In this document: in pieces, positions 6,914 to 13,552 of the stretch
Numbering within the stretch: the first letter of the stretch is position 1
Layout of the letters: the number at the start of each line of letters is the position of its first letter
Assembly: GCA_025455945.1 (NCBI GenBank)
Contig: JALOLN010000054.1
Location: 1 to 24,725, forward strand
Reading direction: 5' to 3'
Length of the DNA: 24,725 nt
Origin: Actinomycetes bacterium
Lineage (GTDB): Bacteria > Actinomycetota > Actinomycetes > Prado026
The notes under the pieces: generated by a model
Databases searched by the model: none
The model's input: only the letters and a program-made list of their open reading frames with translations
Told to the model about the DNA's origin: nothing
Program-made: the position numbers and the translations under genes

Positions 6914-6979
6914 TTACCACCAGGCCCAGCCGGCGCCATCGGAAAGGAACCGTTCGACAGCGGCCGTGATCTTGCTCAT
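6914..6979 (-). CDS. Possible 21-codon small ORF with Trp-rich C-terminus
   Basis: On the minus strand an ATG at 6979 opens a short frame ending in TAA at 6914-6916. The peptide begins MSKITAAVERFL and ends GAGWAWW. Seventeen of its 21 sense codons end in G or C, which fits coding use here, and AGGGGTGA lies 9-11 nt upstream as a rather distant ribosome site. It sits about 107 bp before the HD-GYP start, in the same orientation, so it could be a leader peptide or an independent small protein. I do not recognise it; it may be fortuitous. Confidence 0.3.
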   Translation of the reverse strand: MSKITAAVERFLSDGAGWAWW

Positions 6980-7126
6980 TGGAGGCATCACCCCTGGGAT
7001 TCATGTCACGGGCGCCGCTGATCGCCCGTGCAAGATCCGCTCCGCTCGAGGTGTCGCGACGGCGAGCCACCGGCGTCACGGCCGGCGGCGACCCGCCACA
7101 GATCGACTGCATCTCAGTGCTTGTGA

Positions 7127-7142
7127 ATGCATGTCGCTGCAT
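7127..7142. repeat. Small dyad ATGCA-N6-TGCAT
   Basis: Perfect 5-bp inverted arms in the intergenic region upstream of the HD-GYP gene; possible regulator site, function unknown. Confidence 0.3.
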
Positions 7143-7347
7143 CCATGCTGTCGGTCCCGATCTCGCACTCTGCAGTTGTCCGCCCCCTCCCACCGACGGG
7201 TGACCCCCGCCGGCTCGGGCGTACGCGACCCGGTTTGCCCGGTTCGCGCAAGACACGAGTGAAGGGTGTGACGGAATGTCGCGTCAAGTACCCGCCTGAT
7301 GACAGACCGTAGATCCGATACATCTAGGACGTTTGGGCCAGGGCAGC

Positions 7348-7365
7348 CTAGTCCGAAGTGACTAG
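7348..7365. repeat. Dyad CTAGTC-N6-GACTAG
   Basis: Perfect 6-bp inverted arms with a 6-bp spacer (CGAAGT), containing two of the clustered CTAG tetramers. Its size suits a dimeric regulator's operator. It could act on either divergent gene. Confidence 0.4.
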
Positions 7366-7499
7366 ACGCTCGGCCGTTCCAGCGACTTCCGCCACCGGGC
7401 ACTGCCCCCGGCGGTCACCATGCCCTAGCCTTCGAGGGCACGGTCCGCCCACCGGGAGCACCGGCGGCAACGGCACGGCGCGGCGAAGGGGGGCAGGGG

Positions 7500-7922
7500 G
7501 TGTCCTCGAGGCGTTCCCGCGAGACCGCTTACGGCGACCTGGTCGCCGGGCTGCTCGACGTCCGCCGCGACCCCGCCACGCAGCGGTTCGACGCCGAGCT
7601 CGCCGCTGCGGAGGACGACGGCCGCATCGACGCGCAGACCGCGCGCGTGCTCCGCTGGTGGCAGCGGGAGTCGCTCCGGTCCGTCGTCGAGCACGCCCGC
7701 CTCGTCGTCCCCCCGACGCTGCTGGCGCTCGAGCAGGCCGCCGAGGGGGCGGGGGCGGACGTGGAGACCGCGGCCGCATCGCTGGCCAGGGTGGCCGGGG
7801 ACGAGGCGCCGGGCGCTGCGGGCACCGCCGGCCGGCCGGGCGCGGCCGTGCCGACCGACCTCGAGGAACGCCGCCGCCGGATGCTCGTGGCCGGCCTCAC
7901 ACGAGTTCGGCGCGAGCAGTGA
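7500..7922 (+). CDS. Unknown 140-residue protein
   Basis: Starts at GTG 7500 behind a strong purine-rich ribosome site (GAAGGGGGG). The protein is soluble, Ala/Arg/Glu-rich and apparently mostly helical: AYGDLVAGLLDVRRDPATQRFDAELAAAEDDGRI, then TARVLRWWQRESLRSVVEHARLVVPPTLL. A low-complexity Gly/Ala linker (about 100-117) leads to a charged C-terminal helix. I see no known domain or catalytic motif. It is followed after 4 bp by the 221-residue unknown gene, so the two are very likely one operon and may act together. Confidence 0.72.
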   Translation: MSSRRSRETAYGDLVAGLLDVRRDPATQRFDAELAAAEDDGRIDAQTARVLRWWQRESLRSVVEHARLVVPPTLLALEQAAEGAGADVETAAASLARVAGDEAPGAAGTAGRPGAAVPTDLEERRRRMLVAGLTRVRREQ

Positions 7923-7926
7923 GACA

Positions 7927-8592
7927 GTGTCCTTCGTGCCCACCCTGCGCCTCCTGCCGGAGTTCGAGGACGAGCTGAAGCGCCTGCCCGGCATCATCGC
8001 GGCGAGCGTGGTGACCGGCCCGGACGCCGTACCCATCGAGATCCACGTGCTGGCCGAGCCGGGCAAGCCGGCCAAGCAGGTCGTCCGCGACGTCCAGTCC
8101 TTCGCCATGGTCCGGCTGGGGATGGACATCGACCACCGCATCGTCTCCGTCGTGCAGATCGGCGTCGACGACACCCCCTCCCTGCTCCAGGACGCCCCCG
8201 AGGTCGTCGAGCCGCTGCCCCGGCCCGCGATCAGCTCGATCATGGTGCGCACCAGCGGCACCGAGGCCGAGGCCGTCGTGACGATCAGCGCGAGCGGGGG
8301 GGCCGTCTTCGAGGGGCGCATCGTCGGCCCGGGCACGGCCACCCACCGCCCGCGGCTGGTGGCGCAGGCGACTCTCGCCGCACTGGGCGAGCTGCTGGGC
8401 AGCACGGCGGTGGTCGAGAGCGCCCAGGTCGTCCCCGCGGGCGCCCGGCAGGTCGCCGTCAGCGTGCTGTCGGTCGCCGTGCCCCGCCTCGGCGAGCAGT
8501 ACCTCACCGGCAGCGCCATGGTCCGAGGCGACGACTCCGAGGCGGTGGCCCGCTCGGTGCTCGCGGCCCTCAACCGGCGGCTCAGCGGCTGA
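7927..8592 (+). CDS. Conserved protein of unknown function, 221 residues
   Basis: Starts at GTG 7927, 4 bp after the preceding stop. There is no transmembrane segment or signal peptide. The N-terminal part (about 1-80) reads like a small alpha/beta module: LPGIIAASVVTGPDAVPIEIHVLAEPG, then KQVVRDVQSFAMVRLGMDIDHRIVSVVQIG. This pattern is shared with proteins in several phyla that I recognise only as conserved hypotheticals. A linker at about 85-105 precedes a second alpha/beta module (about 106-221) ending LTGSAMVRGDDSEAVARSVLAALNRRL. The two modules look like duplicated small ligand-binding or dimerisation folds. No function can be assigned. Confidence 0.78.
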   Translation: MSFVPTLRLLPEFEDELKRLPGIIAASVVTGPDAVPIEIHVLAEPGKPAKQVVRDVQSFAMVRLGMDIDHRIVSVVQIGVDDTPSLLQDAPEVVEPLPRPAISSIMVRTSGTEAEAVVTISASGGAVFEGRIVGPGTATHRPRLVAQATLAALGELLGSTAVVESAQVVPAGARQVAVSVLSVAVPRLGEQYLTGSAMVRGDDSEAVARSVLAALNRRLSG

Positions 8593-8684
8593 TCCGCCGA
8601 CCGGCCGCGTCGTCCGGCCGTCCGCGCGTGCGAGACTGCTTGGCAGCCCCTGGTGCCCCCGCGCCCCCCGTGAAGGAGTCCGGC

Positions 8685-8759
8685 ATGAGCAAGCGCGCCC
8701 GCAAGCGTCGCGACCGCAAGAAGAGCAAGGCGAACCGCGGCCGGCGGCCCAACGCCTGA
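8685..8759 (+). CDS. Ribosomal protein bL37 (24 residues)
   Basis: A very short gene, ATG 8685 to TGA 8757-8759, with AAGGAG 8-9 nt upstream. The peptide begins MSKRARKRRDRKKSK and ends RGRRPNA, almost entirely Lys/Arg. This matches the actinobacterial large-subunit protein bL37 (AURKAIP1/COX24-like domain) found in mycobacterial ribosome structures, which binds 23S rRNA. It ends 1 bp before the convergent rsrA gene, and an equivalent position near sigR/rsrA is common in Actinobacteria. Its length makes it easy to miss in automatic annotation. Confidence 0.88.
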   Translation: MSKRARKRRDRKKSKANRGRRPNA

Positions 8760-8760
8760 G

Positions 8761-9042
8761 TCAGGACAGCGGCCCGGTCGGGCCGAACTCGATGCGGGCC
8801 TGCTGCAGCCGGACGACGATCCGCGCGCGCAGCGCCTCCGGGGCCCGCTCGGCGCGGCAGCAGCGCGCGACCAGGACTCTGACCTCACGTTCGATGCCGT
8901 ACTGGCGCAGGCACGGACCGCACTCGTCCAGGTGGTCGTGGATGCGGGTCGCCAGCCCGTCGTCCACCTCGCCGTCGAGGTACCGGTAGACCGCCGCGAT
9001 CACCTCGCTGCAGTCGGTGGCGTGCGGGTCGCCGCAGCTCAT
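8761..9042 (-). CDS. rsrA: Zinc-binding anti-sigma factor RsrA/RshA
   Basis: A 93-residue ZAS-family anti-sigma factor. ATG 9042 overlaps the sigR stop by 4 bp (ATGA). The redox/zinc motif is H37-x3-C41-x2-C44 (HLDECGPC), accompanied by C3 and C11 near the N-terminus; a CC pair occurs at about 61-62. In the family, zinc keeps the protein bound to SigR; disulfide stress oxidises the Cys residues, ejects zinc and frees the sigma factor. The operon position directly after sigR supports the pairing. Confidence 0.95.
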   Translation of the reverse strand: MSCGDPHATDCSEVIAAVYRYLDGEVDDGLATRIHDHLDECGPCLRQYGIEREVRVLVARCCRAERAPEALRARIVVRLQQARIEFGPTGPLS

Positions 9043-9647
9043 GGCACCTCCCCGGAGGGGACCAGACCACGCTCTCGTGCGTAGTCCTCGAGCAGCACGC
9101 GCAGCTGGCGGCGGCCGCGGTGCAGCCGGGACATCACCGTGCCGATCGGCGTCTCCATGATCTCGGCGATCTCCTTGTAGGAGAAGCCCTCGACGTCGGC
9201 CAGGTACACGGCGATCCGGAAGTCCTCCGGGATCGCCTGTAGCGCGTCCCGGACATCGGAGTCGGGCAGCCGGTCCAGCGCCTCGGCCTCGGCGGAGCGC
9301 AGCCCGGCGGAGGTGTGCGACTCGGCCCGGGCGATCTGCCAGTCCTCGATCTCCTCGGTCCCGCTCTGCTGCGGCTCGCGCTGCTTCTTGCGGTAGGTGT
9401 TGATGAACGTGTTGGTGAGGATGCGGTACAGCCAGGCCTTGAGGTTCGTGCCGTCGGCGTACTGGTGGAAGGCGGCGTAGGCCTTGACGAACGCCTCCTG
9501 GACGAGGTCCTCGGCGTCGGCCGGGTTGCGGGTCATCCGCAGGGCAGCCGCGTACAGCTGGTCGAGGTAGGGCAGCGCGTCGCGCTCGAACCGCGCCGAC
9601 CGCTCCTCCTGGGTCTCCTCGACCGGACCCACCTCCCTCTCCGTCAC
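9039..9647 (-). CDS. sigR: ECF sigma factor SigR/SigH (thiol-oxidative stress)
   Basis: A 202-residue ECF12-type sigma factor. Region 2 runs from RFERDALPYLDQLYAAALRM through NPADAEDLVQEAF to GTNLKAWLYRILTNTFINTYRKKQ. Region 4 is AIPEDFRIAVYLADVEGFSYKEIAEIM followed by GTVMSRLHRGRRQLR. It directs transcription of thioredoxin, mycothiol and proteolysis genes upon disulfide stress and is held by RsrA. I chose GTG 9647 because TACCCT lies 5 nt upstream, the near-leaderless layout seen elsewhere in this window. The frame is open for 22 more codons upstream, so an extended form is possible, as known for SigR' in Streptomyces. No GGAAT...GTT autoregulatory promoter was visible in the 73-bp gap upstream. 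Confidence 0.94.
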   Translation of the reverse strand: MTEREVGPVEETQEERSARFERDALPYLDQLYAAALRMTRNPADAEDLVQEAFVKAYAAFHQYADGTNLKAWLYRILTNTFINTYRKKQREPQQSGTEEIEDWQIARAESHTSAGLRSAEAEALDRLPDSDVRDALQAIPEDFRIAVYLADVEGFSYKEIAEIMETPIGTVMSRLHRGRRQLRVLLEDYARERGLVPSGEVP

Positions 9648-9652
9648 GCCCG

Positions 9653-9658
9653 AGGGTA
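9653..9658 (-). promoter_or_regulatory. -10 element before sigR
   Basis: TACCCT on the minus strand, 5 nt before GTG 9647; supports that start as leaderless or nearly so. Confidence 0.45.
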
Positions 9659-9720
9659 GCGGCCAGTGCGGCAAGTCGAGAGGGGCCGGGCGGGTCCCGG
9701 GCAGCAGCAGCACGTCAGCG

Positions 9721-10401
9721 TCAACGTCGTCCGCCCGGTCGGATCTTCCCGTCGAGGAACCGGCGGACGGCGGCGCAGACCAGGGTCAGCGCCTCGGCCT
9801 GGGTGACGACGGCGGACCGAGGGACCGCGAACCCGTGGTCGGCCGTGGGGATCACGGCCACGTCCGGGCCCGGCGGCAGCTCCCCCGGCCGACCGAACGG
9901 GTCGCGCTCACCCTGCACGACGAGCGTGGGGGCACCCGACGCGAGCAGCTCCTGGGCCCGGCTGCGCTCCGGCCGGCCCGGGGGGTGCAGCGGGAAGGCG
10001 AGGGCGACGACGGCGGCAGCACCGGCCCCGGCCGCCGTCCGGCAGGCCACGCGGGCACCCGCGCTCCGCCCGCCGACGACGAGCGGGCCGGAGACGTCGA
10101 GGCCGGCGAGCACCGCACGCCAGGCGGCGTCCAGCTGGGCCGGCGGCCCGGCCACCCGACGGCCGGCGACCCGCCAGGGCTGCTCGACGAGCACGACGGC
10201 GTACCCCGCGGCCGGGAGGGCGGCGGCCAGCGCGGCGAGGTCGCGGGCCGCCACGCCGCCGCCGGCACCGTGGCCGAGCACGACGGTGGCCGTGGCGCCG
10301 CTCGTCCGGGAGGGGTGCACGTGCACCCGGGCCGGACCGACCGGCGTGGCCAGCGTCCGCACGGCGGCGGGGGTGCGGGGGTCACGCGGGGAAGAGCCCA
10401 C
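9721..10401 (-). CDS. Alpha/beta hydrolase (KANL3/Tex30-like)
   Basis: A 226-residue alpha/beta hydrolase starting at GTG 10401. The oxyanion-hole region is VVLGHGAGGG (about 40-49). The nucleophile elbow GRSAG puts Ser at 113. The acid is likely D167 in VQGERDPFG and the catalytic His 189 in TADHGF, giving a complete triad. Similar short bacterial proteins are grouped with the KANL3/Tex30 hydrolases and dienelactone-hydrolase-like enzymes; substrates are unknown. The start overlaps the end of the SRAP gene by 20 bp, so the two are co-transcribed. sigR follows 73 bp downstream, and readthrough into it is possible. Confidence 0.88.
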   Translation of the reverse strand: MGSSPRDPRTPAAVRTLATPVGPARVHVHPSRTSGATATVVLGHGAGGGVAARDLAALAAALPAAGYAVVLVEQPWRVAGRRVAGPPAQLDAAWRAVLAGLDVSGPLVVGGRSAGARVACRTAAGAGAAAVVALAFPLHPPGRPERSRAQELLASGAPTLVVQGERDPFGRPGELPPGPDVAVIPTADHGFAVPRSAVVTQAEALTLVCAAVRRFLDGKIRPGGRR

Positions 10402-11167
10402 CGTCGTCCCCTCCCGCGTCGTCCAGGGGCAGCGGCTCGACCAGCCCGGGGCCGTTGTTGCGCGGGTTGCCCACCGCCGGGGACACCGGGTAGGCCTCCA
10501 GCACGGCGCTGGCCGCGGGCCGCAGGAGTCCCTTCACCGCGGCCCCGTCGGTCACGTCCGGGTCGAGCCAGGCCGCCCAGTCCGGGCGGGCGACGACCAT
10601 GGGCATCCGGTCGTGGATGCGGCCGAGGTCGTCGGTGGCGTCCGCGGTGATGACGACGGTGGTGGTCAGCCAGGCCGCCGGGTCGTCGTGGGGCCGCTCG
10701 GGGTCGCGCCAGAACTCGTACAGGCCGGCCATCGCCAGCACCCCGCCGTCCCGCCGGTGGATGAAGAACGGCTGCTTGCGGGGCCGGCCGCGGGCGTCGA
10801 GCCGACCCTCCTCGGCGTACCACTCGTAGTAGCCGTCGGCCGGCAGCAGGCAGCGCCGCCGGGCGAACGCCTGGCGGAAGGCCGGCTTGACGTCGACGGT
10901 CTCGACCCGGGCGTTGATCATGCGGTTGCCGATGGCGGGGTCCGGCGCCCACGGGGGAACCAGCCCCCAGCGCACGACGCGCAGCTGGCGGACGGCGGGT
11001 GACTCGGCCGGACGGTCCCTGGCGTGCCGGGTGAGGACGGCGTAGACGTCCTTGGTCGGCGCCACGTTGAAGTCGGGGGCCAGGGGCTCGCGCACCTCGA
11101 CCCGGTCGACCTCGAACTCCTCGACGAGGTCGTCCTGGTTGCGGCTGGCTGCGTACCTCCCGCACAC
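10382..11167 (-). CDS. SRAP domain protein (HMCES/YedK family, abasic-site shield)
   Basis: A 261-residue protein. The start must be GTG 11167 because this puts the catalytic cysteine at position 2 (reads MCGRYAAS after Met), as the family requires. Other active-site residues are present: N34 in FNVAPT, N85 in MINARVET, E115 in PADGYYEWY and H185 in IHDRMP. Family members (human HMCES, E. coli YedK) form a thiazolidine cross-link between Cys2 and abasic sites in single-stranded DNA, protecting them from breakage. A SRAP gene also lies near sigH and aroA in mycobacteria. A CAGGCT hexamer 7 nt upstream may serve as a weak leaderless -10. The region just upstream belongs to the same-strand DUF559 gene, whose frame runs into this one. 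Confidence 0.93.
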   Translation of the reverse strand: MCGRYAASRNQDDLVEEFEVDRVEVREPLAPDFNVAPTKDVYAVLTRHARDRPAESPAVRQLRVVRWGLVPPWAPDPAIGNRMINARVETVDVKPAFRQAFARRRCLLPADGYYEWYAEEGRLDARGRPRKQPFFIHRRDGGVLAMAGLYEFWRDPERPHDDPAAWLTTTVVITADATDDLGRIHDRMPMVVARPDWAAWLDPDVTDGAAVKGLLRPAASAVLEAYPVSPAVGNPRNNGPGLVEPLPLDDAGGDDGGLFPA

Positions 11168-12110
11168 AGCCGTCAGCCTGCCACCCCCACCCCCGTGGCG
11201 GTGACGATGTGGTCGCCCTAGTGGCCACATCGACCTCGCTGAGGAAGCGACCGCGCTCCGTCCGCAGCCGCCACGGCGAGACGTGCATGACGACGACGCC
11301 GAGGGCACTCACCGCCGCATGTCGGCGCATCGACGCCTCCCACTGGTCGCGGAACAGGTGGTGCTCCGCGGAGTCGACTTCGAGGGCCAGCCGGACGTCC
11401 TCGAGGTAGGCGTCGACGACGGCGACCAGACGGCCCGCCGCGTCGTACAGCGGGTGGTTGTAGCTCGCCGGGGGCAGCACCGAGGAACCCGTGAGCAGGT
11501 CGCGCAGCTCGCACTCGGGTGCCGAGCGCGGCCCGGCGAGCAGGTCACGCACCGCCTGCCGGGGCAGGGCGGCCCCGCGCACGGGTCCGGCGGCCACCTC
11601 CCGCGCCAGCTGCTCCGGCGTCGCGAGCCGCCGCTGCACGACCTCCGCCAGCGCGGCCCGGACCTCCCGCAGCGACCGGACCGGCCGGACGGCGTCGAGG
11701 GCGGCCCGGGCCGGCGGGCTCACCGGCAGCCCCGCCACGGTCCGCGGCACAGGGAGCCGGGTGGTCCGACTGACGGTCAGCAGCGGCGCACGGGTCGGCT
11801 GGACCTCGTGCGGCACGAGGACGTGCACCCGGGACGTCGCCGGTCCGTAGCGCAGCCCGTACACGGCCAGAGCGGTGGGCCCGCCGAGCTGGGCGTCGGG
11901 ACCGGCGTGCAGCAGCGCCGCGCGCAGTCGCTGCCGATCGGTCAGCGTCCCGGTGAACACCGCGACGACCCGTCCGGTGACCGGCTGCCAGCGGCCGCCG
12001 GTACCCTGCCGATGGCGCACGGCGGACCGGGTCACGCCGTTGGCGACCAGCTGGTAGCGCGTCAGCAGACCGTCCTGGCTCGCGGCCAGCGCCTGAACCC
12101 CGTCATCCAT
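11168..12110 (-). CDS. AbiEi-like antitoxin N-domain plus DUF559 nuclease-like domain; 3' end undefined
   Basis: Starts at ATG 12110. Residues 1-55 (VQALAASQDGLLTRYQLVANGVTRSAVRHR) form the winged-helix domain of AbiEi-type antitoxins. The C-terminal part at about 195-295 is a DUF559/Vsr-like fold: SAPECELRDLL, VVDAYLEDVRLALEVDSAEHH, GVVVMHVSPWRLR, with acidic residues E201, D233 and E244 as a possible metal site. This two-part architecture is common and multi-copy in actinobacteria, but no AbiEii toxin is adjacent, so an antitoxin role is unproven. Homology-like sequence ends near residue 294, where a palindromic repeat begins. No in-frame stop follows, and the frame stays open through the SRAP and hydrolase genes to 9852. 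The low coordinate given here is therefore arbitrary, placed at the SRAP start. Confidence 0.66.
11195..11232. repeat. Eroded copy of the palindromic repeat
   Basis: Begins with the same 18-base arm as the intact copy near 12.2 kb (GTGGCGGTGACGATGTGG) and the same 12-base loop except for one G-to-A change (CCCTAG for CCCTGG). Only the first 8 bases of the second arm (CCACATCG) remain before DUF559 coding sequence begins. It forms the 3' end of the DUF559 frame. Confidence 0.8.
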
Positions 12111-12195
12111 CCCGGCAGGCTCGCTCCGGTACGGACGGCGCCACCAGCCCCGTCCCGGGGCCTGTGCACAACCGCCCGCGGCCCCGCCCCCTCCC

Positions 12196-12243
12196 GTGGC
12201 GGTGACGATGTGGTCGCCCTGGTGGCCACATCGTCACCGCCAC
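12196..12243. repeat. Perfect 18-bp inverted repeat (REP-like hairpin)
   Basis: Arms GTGGCGGTGACGATGTGG and CCACATCGTCACCGCCAC are exact reverse complements around a 12-base loop. The element lies between the divergent DUF559 and aroA genes, and a partial second copy lies about 1 kb away at the other end of DUF559. It could be a REP/MITE-like dispersed element, or a hairpin affecting transcripts. Confidence 0.85.
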
Positions 12244-12292
12244 GCGAAGGAGGCAGGGGTGGGCGGGGACCGGGTGCGGGAGGATGGGCGGC

Positions 12293-13552
12293 GTGTCGGA
12301 GCTCTGGGACGCCCCCGTCGCGCGGGGCGCCGTCGACGCGACGGTCACCCTGCCCGGCTCGAAGTCGCTGACCAACCGGGCGCTGGTGCTCGCGGCCCTC
12401 GCGGACGGCCCGTCGACCATCGGCCGACCGCTGCGGGCTCGCGACACCGAGCTCATGGCCGCCGCCCTGCGGGCGCTGGGCACCGGGGTGACCGACACCG
12501 CGGAGGACGGCTGGCGGGTCACGCCGGCCCCCTTCCGCGGCCCGGCGCAGGTCGACTGCGGGCTGGCCGGCACCGTGATGCGGTTCGTGCCGCCGCTGGC
12601 GGCGCTGGCCCACGGGGACGTCACGATCGACGGCGACCCCCGGGCCCGGGAGCGGCCGATGGGCCCCGTCGTCACCGCGCTGCGCCAGCTCGGCGTGGCC
12701 GTCGACGACGGCGGCCGCGGAGCGCTGCCCTTCACCGTCCACGGCGTGGGGGCCGTGCGGGGCGGCGCGGTGACGGTCGACGCGTCGACGTCCAGCCAGT
12801 TCGTCAGCGCCCTGCTGCTGGTGGGCGCCCGGTTCACGCAGGGGGTGACCGTCCGCCACGTCGGGCCCGCGGTGCCCAGCCGGCCGCACATCGCGATGAC
12901 GATGGCCATGCTCCGCGACGCCGGAGTGGCCGCCGACGAGCCGGCGACGGACGTGTGGCAGGTGCGTCCGGGCCCGGTCCGGGCCCGTGACCTCCTGCTC
13001 GAGGCCGACATCGCCAACGCGCTGCCGTTCGCGGCGGCGGCGCTGGCCACCGGTGGCCGGGTCCGCCTCGTCGGCTGGCCCCGCGGCTCCGACTACCAGC
13101 CGGACGCGGAGTCCCGGGCGCTGCTCACCGCGCTGGGCGCCCGGCTGGAGGACACCCCGGACGGCCTCGTCGTCAGCGCTGCCGGCCGGCCCCGGGGCAC
13201 GGACCTCGACCTGCGCCGCCTCGGGGAGCAGGTCCCCGTCGTGGCCGCCCTGGCCGCGCTCGCGCAGTCCCCCACGACGATCCGCGGGGTCGCCCACCTG
13301 CGCGGGCACGAGACCGACCGGCTGGCCGCGCTGACCCGCGAGCTGACCGCCCTCGGGACGGGCGACGGGCTGGAGATCCGTCCGCGGCGGCTGCACGGCG
13401 GGGTGTTCCGCACCTACGACGACCACCGGCTGGCCACGGCAGCGGCGGTCCTCGGCCTCGTCGTCCCCGGGGTGCAGGTCGAGGACGTCGGCACGACCGG
13501 CAAGACCTTCCCGGGGTTCGTCACAGCCTGGACGGCGATGGTCACCGGATGA
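12293..13552 (+). CDS. aroA: 3-phosphoshikimate 1-carboxyvinyltransferase (EPSP synthase)
   Basis: A 419-residue cytoplasmic enzyme that joins shikimate 3-phosphate and phosphoenolpyruvate in the pathway to chorismate and aromatic amino acids. Visible motifs are PGSKSLTNRALVLAALADG (substrate Lys near the N-terminus), GLAGTVMRFVPPLAALA, TSSQFVSALLL, RGHETDRLAALTREL and YDDHRLATAAAVLGL (catalytic/PEP-binding C-terminal region). I chose GTG 12293, not ATG 12284: GGAGG directly abuts the ATG, leaving no spacing, but sits 9 nt before the GTG. The protein then begins MSELWDAP as usual in actinobacteria. The stop overlaps the rsgA start (ATGA), so the two are translationally coupled. Confidence 0.96.
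   Translation: MSELWDAPVARGAVDATVTLPGSKSLTNRALVLAALADGPSTIGRPLRARDTELMAAALRALGTGVTDTAEDGWRVTPAPFRGPAQVDCGLAGTVMRFVPPLAALAHGDVTIDGDPRARERPMGPVVTALRQLGVAVDDGGRGALPFTVHGVGAVRGGAVTVDASTSSQFVSALLLVGARFTQGVTVRHVGPAVPSRPHIAMTMAMLRDAGVAADEPATDVWQVRPGPVRARDLLLEADIANALPFAAAALATGGRVRLVGWPRGSDYQPDAESRALLTALGARLEDTPDGLVVSAAGRPRGTDLDLRRLGEQVPVVAALAALAQSPTTIRGVAHLRGHETDRLAALTRELTALGTGDGLEIRPRRLHGGVFRTYDDHRLATAAAVLGLVVPGVQVEDVGTTGKTFPGFVTAWTAMVTG

Larger units (their letters stand above)
6807..7499. other. 693-bp intergenic region between divergent genes
   Basis: This is the only long stretch without a convincing gene. It separates the HD-GYP gene (minus) from the unknown 140-residue gene (plus). By eye its GC content is visibly lower than that of its neighbours. 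It contains a possible 21-codon ORF on the minus strand, a dyad ATGCA-6-TGCAT at 7127-7142, a dyad CTAGTC-6-GACTAG at 7348-7365, and an unusual local density of CTAG tetramers between 7320 and 7430. TAGCCT at 7426-7431 is a plausible plus-strand -10 element with a ~68-nt leader. No tRNA, known riboswitch or complete operator could be recognised. Confidence 0.6.

Noticed and set aside
6807..7110. Possible c-di-GMP (GEMM) riboswitch upstream of the HD-GYP gene
   Set aside because: I looked for the conserved GCAAA...GACGCAAAGCC blocks on the minus strand and did not find them.
6979..7203. Cys-containing plus-strand frame in the intergenic region
   Set aside because: It starts at TTG or an ATG without a ribosome site, has mixed codon use unlike the neighbours, and shows no family resemblance.
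7114..7323. 69-codon minus-strand frame in the intergenic region
   Set aside because: Third-position composition is not that of coding sequence here, and there is no ribosome site or recognisable motif.
9648..9720. SigR autoregulatory promoter (GGAAT-N18-GTT) before sigR
   Set aside because: No GGAAT-like -35 occurs in this gap; only the TACCCT hexamer is present.
9852..11167. Continuation of the DUF559 frame through the SRAP and hydrolase genes as one 752-residue protein
   Set aside because: SRAP and hydrolase have full active sites in their own frames on the same strand; the extension is an out-of-frame shadow, open only because stops are rare at this GC content.
12284..12295. ATG at 12284 as the aroA start
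   Set aside because: The GGAGG ribosome site directly abuts it, leaving no spacing; GTG 12293 has proper spacing and gives the usual N-terminus.
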